Shown: piece by piece, positions 1 to 5,574 of the stretch
Position numbering within the stretch: position 1 is the stretch's first letter
How the letters are laid out: each line of letters opens with the position of its first letter
Source: Ruminococcus sp.
GTDB taxonomy: Bacteria; Bacillota_A; Clostridia; Oscillospirales; Ruminococcaceae
Reading direction: 5' to 3'
NCBI GenBank assembly: GCA_017418765.1
Contig: JAFOMV010000227.1
Span: forward strand, 1-7,575
DNA length: 7,575 bases
Translations under genes and position numbers: made by a program
Notes under the pieces: generated by a model
What the model was told of the DNA's origin: nothing
The model's database searches: none
What the model saw: the letters and a program-made list of their open reading frames with translations, nothing else

Positions 1-532
1 TAGCTGTGATACCCGTTGTGTCGAGCACATCTTGTATCATCATACGGGCAAAGCCGTGACCGTCCGTGTGCTAGGTGCTGAGATAGCCTGTGGCATCAAT
101 GAAAACCTCGTCCACCGAGTAGGCGAAAATATCTTCGGGAGCAACATATTTCAGATAAATGCCGTAGATCTGAGCGCTAACTTTCATATAGTGCGCCATC
201 TGCGGAGTTGCTACCACATAGTCAACGGCGAGGGACGGATTTGATACAAGCTCCGAGTAAATGAAGCTCTTGTCAGTAAGCTGTCTGTGGGGAGCTTTCC
301 GCTGTCGCTGCTCATTGACCTCTTTGACACGCTGAACCACCTCAAACAGCCTTGCTCTGCCCGATATGCCATAGCTTTTGAGTGACGGCGAAACGGCAAG
401 GCATATTGTTTTTTCAGTGCGGCTCTTATCTGCTACCACAAGATTTGTGTTCAGCGGATCAAGCCCAAGCTCTACGCACTCGCATGATGCATAGAAGGAT
501 TTGAGGTCTATCGCTACATATACCTTGTTCAT
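1..532 (-). pseudogene. Y-family DNA polymerase (UmuC/DinB type), 5' part, interrupted by an in-frame TAG; runs off the left edge
   Basis: Translesion DNA polymerase gene. From the ATG at 530-532, the N-terminus reads MNKVYVAIDLKSFYASCE, the classic Y-family palm/finger opening with catalytic Asp9. The second catalytic motif SVDEVFID carries Asp141 and Glu142. A TAG at 71-73 ends the frame after 153 codons, where most relatives have an aromatic residue (YLxTY). Translating past it in the same frame gives HTDGHGFARMMIQDVL and then DTTGITA, which matches the conserved family continuation up to base 1. A single substitution (TAC or TAT to TAG) therefore fits better than a frameshift. Full-length relatives are roughly 400-500 residues, so a 153-residue product would lack the rest of the palm, thumb and little finger. 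The ATG at 550 is less likely because it has no good upstream ribosome site; GAAAGGG at 542-548 serves the ATG at 532. The gene lies 22 bases after the acetyltransferase stop, so the two are probably co-transcribed. It could be a pseudogene, a strain variant or a sequencing error. Confidence 0.85.
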
Positions 533-554
533 GTTTCGCCGCCCTTTCATATCA

Positions 555-1028
555 TTAAAGTTTGCATATCATGATGTACTCCTCATCATTTTCATCAACA
601 ATTACAAAACCTGTTTTTCTGTACATTTTCACAGCGTAATTCGCTTTCTGAACAGCAAGTGAAGCTTGTTTGTATCCCTCTTGTTTCAGCTTTTCCAACA
701 TTGTTTTCATTAAAGCTGTACCGATACCGTTATTTCTGTACTCCTTATAAAGGGAGATAGCAAATGAGGGAGTATCATCATCAATATGTCCGTAATCATT
801 CATAATACGCACCCACACAGCACCGACGATTTTTCCTTCCGACTCAGCAGCGAAGGCAAAATCGCCTTTCTTTTTGCCAAAATCAGCTACATATACCTGC
901 AGCTCCGGCTGATAGATTATTTCCTTTGGCGGTGCCTCTATTCCCTTCGGTATAAATATCGCTTCATACAAAAAGTCATTTAATACATCGTATTCGTTCT
1001 CTGCGAGTTCTCTTATGTTATATATCAT
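555..1028 (-). CDS. GNAT-family N-acetyltransferase
   Basis: 157-residue single-domain GNAT protein that should transfer an acetyl group from acetyl-CoA to an amine; the substrate cannot be told from sequence. The acetyl-CoA pyrophosphate loop (motif A) is at residues 98-104, RNNGIGT, following the beta-strand SFAISLY. Motif B is at about 130-141, NYAVKMYRKTGF, typical of the family. The ATG at 1026-1028 is chosen over the one six codons upstream because GGAGG (1033-1037) sits four bases before it. The length is normal and the protein appears complete, ending in TAA. It is the first gene of a probable two-gene unit with the interrupted polymerase gene. I see no convincing promoter in the 117 bases before it, which contain the inverted repeat, so transcription could also arrive from sufB. 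Confidence 0.88.
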   Translation of the reverse strand: MIYNIRELAENEYDVLNDFLYEAIFIPKGIEAPPKEIIYQPELQVYVADFGKKKGDFAFAAESEGKIVGAVWVRIMNDYGHIDDDTPSFAISLYKEYRNNGIGTALMKTMLEKLKQEGYKQASLAVQKANYAVKMYRKTGFVIVDENDEEYIMICKL

Positions 1029-1053
1029 ATTTCCTCCAAAACACATTAATTAT

Positions 1054-1109
1054 TTAAGGCAACACCGTACATAACACGCTTTTCAGCTTTGTACACAGTG
1101 TTGCCTTAA
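1054..1109. repeat. 56-bp inverted repeat with 12-bp perfect ends (TTAAGGCAACAC)
   Basis: The left end TTAAGGCAACAC (1054-1065) is exactly reverse-complementary to GTGTTGCCTTAA (1098-1109). GTAC tetramers at 1067-1070 and 1091-1094 extend the symmetry after small bulges. The centre is about 20 unpaired bases. Neither side carries a run of Ts, so it is not a canonical intrinsic terminator, although an RNA hairpin could still stabilise the sufB or acetyltransferase mRNA ends. A motif differing at one of 13 bases from one arm occurs at 7131-7143, which hints at a dispersed family such as a small MITE-like or intergenic palindromic element. No target-site duplication is visible. Confidence 0.6.
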
Positions 1110-1145
1110 TGCTTCATAAAATCGATGCTGTGATATGCCTGCACA

Positions 1146-2072
1146 TTATTTCAGGAATCCGTTGATTATCTGTTCTTCGGCTTCCGCTTCTGTAAGACCT
1201 AATGTCATGAGCTTGATAAGCTGATCTCCTGCAATTTTTCCTATCGCAGCTTCATGAACAAGTGCTGCGTCGATATTATTAGCTTCAAGTGACGGTACAG
1301 CAAGTATCCTTCCATTATCCATAATGATCGAATCACACTCGGTATGTCCGCTGCATGGGGCATTGCCATTTATGCAGAGATCAAGCTTCTGATAGCTGTT
1401 ATCCCTGGCAACGCTTCGTGATACAACATCGGCACTTGAACCTTCTTCGTTAAGATCAACCTTGTATACACTCGAAGCCTGCTGTTCGCCGTGAGTCATA
1501 AGTCTCTCATGAACGATGAGCTTAGCATCTTTTTTCAGCTCGGCTTTTGTAGTACGATGAGTGGAGTCTACTCCCTTTATCTGCACCATTTCAAGTTCAG
1601 CTGTGCTGCCCTCGTCAAGATAAAGCTCTGTTACAGGATCAAGGATCCTTTTTCCGCTTCCGTCACCTGAACCGTAATGCTTCTCAACATAGCGTATCTT
1701 TGAGTTCTTGCCCACGAAAAATCTGTGTATTCCGTCGTGCTCTGAATCCTGTGTACCGCAGTTGTCGATACCGCAGCCTGCAACAATGAGTACATCGCAG
1801 TCATCACCGATGAAGAAATCATTATATACGGTTTCTTTGATGCCGCTTGCACTTAGTACAACGGGGATATGAACGCTTTCGTTTTTAGTTCCTGATTTTA
1901 TGCGTATATCTATACCACTCTTGTCCGTTTTGGATTCTATCTCAATACTATTTGTTGAACGCCTGTCCACTGATTCGCCGTTTGCACGGAAATTATATGC
2001 TCCTTCGGGAATATCGTGGAGATCTGCTACTTCTTCAAGAAGGCGCTTCTGTACTGCATCCATTTCTTTCAT
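1146..2072 (-). CDS. sufB: SufB/SufD-family Fe-S cluster assembly scaffold (minimal SMS-type SufB)
   Basis: 308-residue Suf scaffold that, with SufC, should build Fe-S clusters in the cytoplasm. It is much shorter than E. coli SufB (495 residues). It keeps the beta-helix core and the C-terminal helical SufC-binding region (HEAAIGKIAGDQL, then LGLTEAEAEEQIINGFL). By alignment from memory with E. coli SufB, Cys246 in ECDS matches the essential Cys405, and His273-Glu274 match His433-Glu434, so this is an active SufB rather than a SufD. The start is fixed by AAGGAGG seven bases upstream, which overlaps the sufC stop TAA. Only 12 bases separate the genes, suggesting translational coupling. No sufS, sufU or sufD lies beside it, which matches the two-gene SMS (SmsC-SmsB) arrangement. 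Public annotation often calls such proteins SufD. Confidence 0.9.
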   Translation of the reverse strand: MKEMDAVQKRLLEEVADLHDIPEGAYNFRANGESVDRRSTNSIEIESKTDKSGIDIRIKSGTKNESVHIPVVLSASGIKETVYNDFFIGDDCDVLIVAGCGIDNCGTQDSEHDGIHRFFVGKNSKIRYVEKHYGSGDGSGKRILDPVTELYLDEGSTAELEMVQIKGVDSTHRTTKAELKKDAKLIVHERLMTHGEQQASSVYKVDLNEEGSSADVVSRSVARDNSYQKLDLCINGNAPCSGHTECDSIIMDNGRILAVPSLEANNIDAALVHEAAIGKIAGDQLIKLMTLGLTEAEAEEQIINGFLK

Positions 2073-2084
2073 ATATTTCCCTCC

Positions 2085-2813
2085 TTATGACAGCCTTTCG
2101 CAGGCGTTGAGAGCGTAGTCCTTGCCTATTATTTCGGGGAGTATCTCATCCTTGCTGCCCTGTTTGAGCACTTTTCCGTCACCGAGAACGATTATCTCAT
2201 CGGCAATATTAAGTATACGCTCCTGATGTGATATGACTATAATGGTTCTGTTTTTGGTGCTGTTTCTCATCTTCTCGAATATTCTTATAAGATTATTGAA
2301 GCTCCACAGATCGATACCTGCTTCGGGCTCATCGAAAAGCGCAAGCTTAACGTCACGGGCGAGTACAGTGGCTATCTCGATCCTTTTCAGCTCACCGCCT
2401 GAAAGTGAAGAGTTGACCTCTCGGCTGATGTAGTCCTTTGCACAGAGGCCCACCTCGGAAAGGTACTGACAAGCTTCCGAAACGCTCAGTTCCTTGTTTG
2501 AAGCTATCCTGAGAAGGTCATGGACTGTAAGTCCTTTGAAGCGTACAGGCTGCTGGAATGCAAAGCCTATACCCATTTTTGCTCTTTCTGTTATGCTTTT
2601 TTCGGTGATATCCTCACCGTCAAAAATTATCCTTCCATCGGTATTTTTGACTATACCTGCAATTATCTTGGCAAGAGTTGATTTTCCTCCGCCGTTAGGG
2701 CCTGTAATGACAACGAATCTGTTATCATTTACAGAAAGGCTAAGGTCACGAATTATCTCGTTTTTACCGTCGCCCGAATCCACATTGAATGAAATATTAT
2801 TCAGTTCAAGCAT
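2085..2813 (-). CDS. sufC: SufC-type ABC ATPase for Fe-S cluster assembly
   Basis: 242-residue soluble ABC ATPase, close to the roughly 250 residues usual for SufC. The motifs run in order: Walker A GPNGGGKST at 38-46, Q-loop FQQP at 86-89, signature LSGGE at 137-141, Walker B ending LFDEPEAGID at 159-168, and H-loop His196. The LFDEPEAGID stretch and the SufB partner next door support SufC over a transporter subunit, and no membrane permease is nearby. ATP-driven dimerisation of SufC is known to reshape the bound SufB scaffold for cluster building. The start ATG is preceded by AAGGAG (2822-2827) at eight bases. It is the first gene of the sufC-sufB operon, expressed from the promoter at 2894-2922 with a leader of about 75 bases. 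Confidence 0.93.
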   Translation of the reverse strand: MLELNNISFNVDSGDGKNEIIRDLSLSVNDNRFVVITGPNGGGKSTLAKIIAGIVKNTDGRIIFDGEDITEKSITERAKMGIGFAFQQPVRFKGLTVHDLLRIASNKELSVSEACQYLSEVGLCAKDYISREVNSSLSGGELKRIEIATVLARDVKLALFDEPEAGIDLWSFNNLIRIFEKMRNSTKNRTIIVISHQERILNIADEIIVLGDGKVLKQGSKDEILPEIIGKDYALNACERLS

Positions 2814-2850
2814 ATTTTCAGCTCCTTATAGAGTGTTATTTCCTTTTATC

Positions 2851-2882
2851 TGCGGAAAAAAGATGTTGTTCTGATCTCCGCA
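2851..2882 (-). promoter_or_regulatory. hairpin in the sufC mRNA leader
   Basis: Within the predicted leader, TGCGGA (minus strand, 2882-2877) pairs perfectly with TCCGCA (2856-2851), and an inner GAT/ATC pairing is possible with a T-rich bulge. It sits right after the expected transcription start and about 25 bases before the ribosome site. It is too small and bulged to call a known riboswitch, and no U-run follows the stem. It may stabilise the 5' end or regulate expression, or it may be chance. Confidence 0.3.
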
Positions 2883-2893
2883 CATTAATATTT

Positions 2894-2922
2894 ATTATAA
2901 CACAGCAAGATGCAAATTACAA
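2894..2922 (-). promoter_or_regulatory. sigma-A-type promoter of sufC-sufB
   Basis: On the minus strand the -35 is TTGTAA (2922-2917), followed by a 17-base spacer and a perfect -10 TATAAT (2899-2894). The TGT just before the -10 gives an extended -10. Transcription should start near 2887, leaving a leader of about 75 bases. The -35 lies only 27 bases from the -35 of the divergent membrane-protein promoter, so the two could share regulation. Confidence 0.75.
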
Positions 2923-2949
2923 GGTGAATTAGTATATGATAACAATTTA

Positions 2950-2978
2950 TTGACATTCTTTGTTATTTGTTATATAAT
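2950..2978 (+). promoter_or_regulatory. perfect-consensus sigma-A promoter for the membrane protein gene
   Basis: TTGACA (2950-2955), a 17-base spacer and TATAAT (2973-2978) match the sigma-A consensus at all twelve positions. Transcription should start near 2985, giving a leader of about 25 bases that leads into GGAGGG (2997-3002) and the ATG at 3011. A promoter this strong for a small membrane protein suggests that a repressor normally holds it off; see the dyad at 2965-2995. Confidence 0.85.
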
Positions 2979-2995
2979 ATACGTAAATAACAAAT
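2965..2995. promoter_or_regulatory. candidate operator: 9-bp dyad around the -10 and transcription start
   Basis: ATTTGTTAT (2965-2973) is the exact reverse complement of ATAACAAAT (2987-2995), with a 13-base centre that contains most of the -10 box and the expected start point. The left arm also belongs to a direct repeat, TTTGTTA at 2959-2965 and 2966-2972. A dyad in this position is typical of a repressor operator, but AT-rich sequence makes chance symmetry more likely. No regulator can be assigned to it; the AraC-type gene downstream is one candidate. Confidence 0.45.
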
Positions 2996-3010
2996 CGGAG
3001 GGCATAAGAC

Positions 3011-3610
3011 ATGAAGAACAATAATCCGCTTAAAATTATCCTATTATGGATATTGCTTGGTTCTGTAATTGGCTCGCTAATAGGCGTTTTGGGACTGTCT
3101 GGAATAATACCGGGAGATATAATGATGAATATAGCAAGCATTACAATTAAGATAGGTATAGGTTTGATTGTGCTTATTATTGATATCCTGTGCGTTTTAG
3201 GATTGTTCCAGCCTTTTTTAAGAAAACATATAAATATTCACGGTGAAACAACAGATGGTGTAATAGAATATGTCAAAGAAATCCCACGTCCTGACCAGCT
3301 TGGTATTGATGAATGGATAAGGAAAGTTAGATTTTCCTGTACAATACGCTATATTGGAAATGAAAAAGAGTATTTAAAGGAATTCCCGCCAACACATTTG
3401 ACCAGCAAACAAGAACTATATCCGCTTACAATTAAAGAAGGACAGAAGATAGCTATCAAATACCTAAAACATATGCCTGCTATTTCATTGATCTGCGTCG
3501 ATAAATTGCAGAAAGGCAGACAAAATGAAACTACGAATGACAGAAAATATCTTATTATGATCCCTGCTTTGATCACCGCATTTTATGTAACTGCGATAAT
3601 TATGATATGA
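3011..3610 (+). CDS. small membrane protein, DUF3592-like
   Basis: 199-residue protein with likely membrane helices at about 7-31, 44-69 and 179-199. Between the second and third lies a soluble domain of about 100 residues. That domain has alternating hydrophobic strands (DGVIEYV, KVRFSCTIRYIGNEKEY, EGQKIAIKYLKHMPAISLI) ending in a GxxxxIxY turn, which resembles the DUF3592 beta-domain. I infer this from pattern only, and no function is known to me. The start is well supported by GGAGGG eight bases upstream. The gene looks richer in A/T-ending codons (ATA, AAA, ATT) than its neighbours, which may reflect its membrane content or recent acquisition. It is transcribed divergently from sufC and 85 bases ahead of the AraC-type gene, with no terminator between, so some readthrough into the regulator is possible. 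Confidence 0.75.
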   Translation: MKNNNPLKIILLWILLGSVIGSLIGVLGLSGIIPGDIMMNIASITIKIGIGLIVLIIDILCVLGLFQPFLRKHINIHGETTDGVIEYVKEIPRPDQLGIDEWIRKVRFSCTIRYIGNEKEYLKEFPPTHLTSKQELYPLTIKEGQKIAIKYLKHMPAISLICVDKLQKGRQNETTNDRKYLIMIPALITAFYVTAIIMI

Positions 3611-3660
3611 AACGCCTTACAGACAAAAGCACAAAATGTCAGGACTTTTCAGCTGCTGTC

Positions 3661-3669
3661 TGCTATAAT
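3661..3669 (+). promoter_or_regulatory. extended -10 promoter of the AraC-type regulator
   Basis: TGCTATAAT is an extended -10 with a perfect TATAAT at 3664-3669, and it starts about 27 bases before the chosen start codon. No recognisable -35 lies 16-18 bases upstream, so this promoter would rely on the extended -10 or an activator. CAGACA (3620-3625) and TGTCTG (3657-3662) form a 6-bp inverted pair across the region, and the right half touches the -10. This could be an autoregulatory site, but the evidence is thin. Confidence 0.5.
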
Positions 3670-3695
3670 AAAGTCATACCGAAAGGAGAATGATC

Positions 3696-4574
3696 ATGAA
3701 CTGGGCTGAAGGAATACAGAACGCTATCAACTACATCGAGGATAATATCACAGAAGAACTGGATAATAAATCTATAGCTTCAAAGGCTTGCTGTTCTTCA
3801 TTTTATTTTCAGAAGATATTCGGTCTTCTCTGCGATATGACTCTCGGTGAGTATATCAGGAACAGACGTCTTGCACTTGCAGGAAGCGAACTTATATCGA
3901 CGGATATCAAGATCATCGACCTTGCAATGAAGTATGGCTACAGCTCACCCGAAAGCTTTACCCGTGCTTTTACGCTGTTTCACGGTGTAAGTCCTTCGGA
4001 GGCAAGGAAAAACGCTTCATCACTCAGATCATTTTCACGCCTTACGGTAGAATTATCTTTGAAAGGCGGAAAAACCATGAACTACAGAATTATCGAGAAA
4101 CCTGCATTCACTGTCATTGAAAAAGCCGAGGTACACAAGCTTGATGAGAACGATATGATATCAAGCACTGTTCCCGATGTTTGGGCAAAAGCCGGAGCTG
4201 ACGGCACTATCGATCGGCTTGTCGGTATGGCTTCGGAAAGAGAGTTCGTTTACGGTATTTGCTACGGAAACGGCAATGAGAATTATGATGAAGATACCTT
4301 TGAATACTCCATAGCTGCCATATGCGCTGAGGATATGACCGCACCCGAGGGATTCCGTATCAGCCGTATCCCTGCAAGAACGTGGCTTGCTGTTGAGTGT
4401 CAGGGCACTTGCCCCGAAACTGTACAGCAGCAGTGGAGGGAGATGTGTGCTTCATTTTTCCCAAGTTCGGGATATACTCCTACCTATGAAATGGACATTG
4501 AAGTTTATCCATCAGGAGATCCATCCTCTCCCGATTACAAATTTGAGATATGGGTACCTGTTGTAAAGAACTAA
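3696..4574 (+). CDS. AraC-family transcriptional regulator with GyrI-like effector-binding domain
   Basis: 292-residue two-domain regulator. Residues about 5-106 form the AraC DNA-binding domain with two helix-turn-helix units. The second carries the family pattern MKYGYSSPESFTRAF followed by HGVSPSEAR. After a linker, residues about 128-292 form a GyrI/AraC-effector-type ligand-binding domain that starts MNYRIIEKPAFTVI and ends YKFEIWVPVV. This is the Rob/BmrR-like architecture used to sense small, often cationic or lipophilic, compounds. No efflux pump or other target is adjacent, so its regulon is unknown. The ATG at 3696 is preferred over the one at 3690, because AAGGAG (3683-3688) is seven bases from the former and only one from the latter. 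Its TAA stop overlaps the convergent methyltransferase stop. Confidence 0.88.
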   Translation: MNWAEGIQNAINYIEDNITEELDNKSIASKACCSSFYFQKIFGLLCDMTLGEYIRNRRLALAGSELISTDIKIIDLAMKYGYSSPESFTRAFTLFHGVSPSEARKNASSLRSFSRLTVELSLKGGKTMNYRIIEKPAFTVIEKAEVHKLDENDMISSTVPDVWAKAGADGTIDRLVGMASEREFVYGICYGNGNENYDEDTFEYSIAAICAEDMTAPEGFRISRIPARTWLAVECQGTCPETVQQQWREMCASFFPSSGYTPTYEMDIEVYPSGDPSSPDYKFEIWVPVVKN

Positions 4575-5380
4575 TCATGCCTGCCAAGCTGCCAGAATGC
4601 CACAGCGCTTGCAGCTGCAACATTCAGCGAATCTACGCCGTGTGACATGGGAATCTTTATGGTGTAGTCGCACGAGTCTATAGTCTCATCTTTCAGACCT
4701 TCGCCTTCTGTTCCAAGCAAGACCGCAAGTCGGTCTGCGGACGCAAGACGGGGGTCATTTATTTTTATGGTGTCTTTGCGAAGCGCCATTGCAGCCGTTA
4801 AAAAGCCTGCGTTTTTCAGTTCAGATATGTAATCGGGAGAACCGTTTTCCAGATATGTCCAAGGAAGCTGAAAAATCGTTCCCATGCTGACACGTACTGA
4901 ACGTCTGTACAACGGGTCACTGCATGACGGCGTGAGAAGAACAGCATCAAATCCAAGTGCCGCTGCGCTGCGGAAGACAGCTCCTATATTGGTCTGATTC
5001 ATCACATCTTCAAGGACTGCCACTCTTTCAGAGTTTGCAAGTATATCCTCGGCTTTTGGCAAACTTTTTCGCTTCATCGCACACAGCACTCCCTGTGTCA
5101 GCTTGTATCCGGTGAGAGCAGTCAGCTGTTGGGATGATGCAGTGTACACGGGGATATCTCCGCATTTTTCAATAATATCTTTAGCCTGTCCGTCTATGTA
5201 TTTTCGATCGGTCAGCAGTGAAACAGGCTCATATCCTGATCCAAGTGCGGTACGTATCACCTTTGGACTTTCTGCAATAAATATGGGTACATCAGAGTTT
5301 TTAAGCTCCAGCTCGGCTGTATCGGTGTACGGTTTTAACTCAGGGAGCGTTAGATCCTCTATTTCAATTATATAAGGCAT
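4571..5380 (-). CDS. SpoU/TrmH-family RNA 2'-O-methyltransferase
   Basis: 269-residue SPOUT-class methyltransferase that should methylate a ribose 2'-OH in rRNA or tRNA using S-adenosylmethionine. The three family motifs are present: motif 1 NQTNIGAVFRSAAALG from 128, with Asn131 and Arg137; motif 2 LGTEGEGL at 222-229; and motif 3 IPMSHGVDSLNVAAASAVA from 243, forming the knot that binds SAM. The N-terminal third includes a substrate-binding-type stretch (TGYKLTQGVLCAM near 90-102), as in rRNA-directed members such as RlmB or TsnR. The exact target cannot be assigned. The start has AAGGA (5388-5392) seven bases upstream. The TAG stop at 4571-4573 falls at the normal family end just after motif 3. 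The gene has its own promoter (5449-5477), so it need not be part of the sigE transcript. Confidence 0.9.
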   Translation of the reverse strand: MPYIIEIEDLTLPELKPYTDTAELELKNSDVPIFIAESPKVIRTALGSGYEPVSLLTDRKYIDGQAKDIIEKCGDIPVYTASSQQLTALTGYKLTQGVLCAMKRKSLPKAEDILANSERVAVLEDVMNQTNIGAVFRSAAALGFDAVLLTPSCSDPLYRRSVRVSMGTIFQLPWTYLENGSPDYISELKNAGFLTAAMALRKDTIKINDPRLASADRLAVLLGTEGEGLKDETIDSCDYTIKIPMSHGVDSLNVAAASAVAFWQLGRHD

Positions 5381-5432
5381 TTTCCCATCCTTTCGTTCAT
5401 ATGATGAGAGGCCGTGATTATTATTGCAATAA

Positions 5433-5472
5433 GCCTCCTATGGTTTCTATTATACCACAGGAGGCCTTTTTT
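5433..5472 (+). terminator. intrinsic terminator for plus-strand transcription
   Basis: GCCTCCTATGGT (5433-5444) pairs with ACCACAGGAGGC (5454-5465) with one mismatch, around a nine-base loop, followed by six Ts (5467-5472). On the plus strand this is a canonical intrinsic terminator. On the minus strand the stem is equally good (the mismatch becomes G-U), but only TTATTG follows, so termination of sigE readthrough would be weak. No plus-strand gene lies within 850 bases upstream; the nearest is the AraC-type gene ending at 4574. Confidence 0.75.
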
Positions 5473-5477
5473 GTCAT
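5449..5477 (-). promoter_or_regulatory. sigma-A-type promoter of the methyltransferase gene
   Basis: On the minus strand, ATGACA (5477-5472; five of six consensus bases) is followed by a 17-base spacer and a perfect TATAAT (5454-5449), with TGG in front giving an extended -10. The start point would be near 5442, about 60 bases before the ATG. The whole promoter lies inside the plus-strand terminator hairpin and its T-run, so the same bases serve both strands. Confidence 0.7.
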
Positions 5478-5574
5478 CATGTTTTAATGCTTTTGCGTAT
5501 TACAAGTCTTTCTGATACGGTGTTTCTCTGCCGTGGCAAGCAGAAAAGCTCAACAGCGGCTTTGACAGCAATAA

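Noticed and set aside
71..73. TAG in the polymerase gene as evidence for a reassigned genetic code or pyrrolysine
   Set aside because: TAG ends the methyltransferase gene at its normal family length, and no pyl genes are visible. A point mutation or sequence error is simpler.
1054..1109. Inverted repeat as an intrinsic terminator of sufB
   Set aside because: Neither side has a T-run after the stem (AAATAATTAA on the minus strand, TGCTTCAT on the plus), so I list it as a repeat.
2085..2813. SufC as the ATPase of an ABC transporter
   Set aside because: No permease or binding protein is adjacent. The LFDEPEAGID motif and direct coupling to a SufB-family scaffold fit Fe-S assembly.
2494..2874. 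126-codon plus-strand open frame
   Set aside because: Antisense to sufC, extends through its promoter-proximal leader, and has no ribosome site or family motif.
3620..3662. CAGACA...TGTCTG inverted pair as a firm operator for the AraC-type regulator
   Set aside because: Only six bases per arm with a 31-base gap; chance symmetry of this size is common, so it is only mentioned within the promoter entry.
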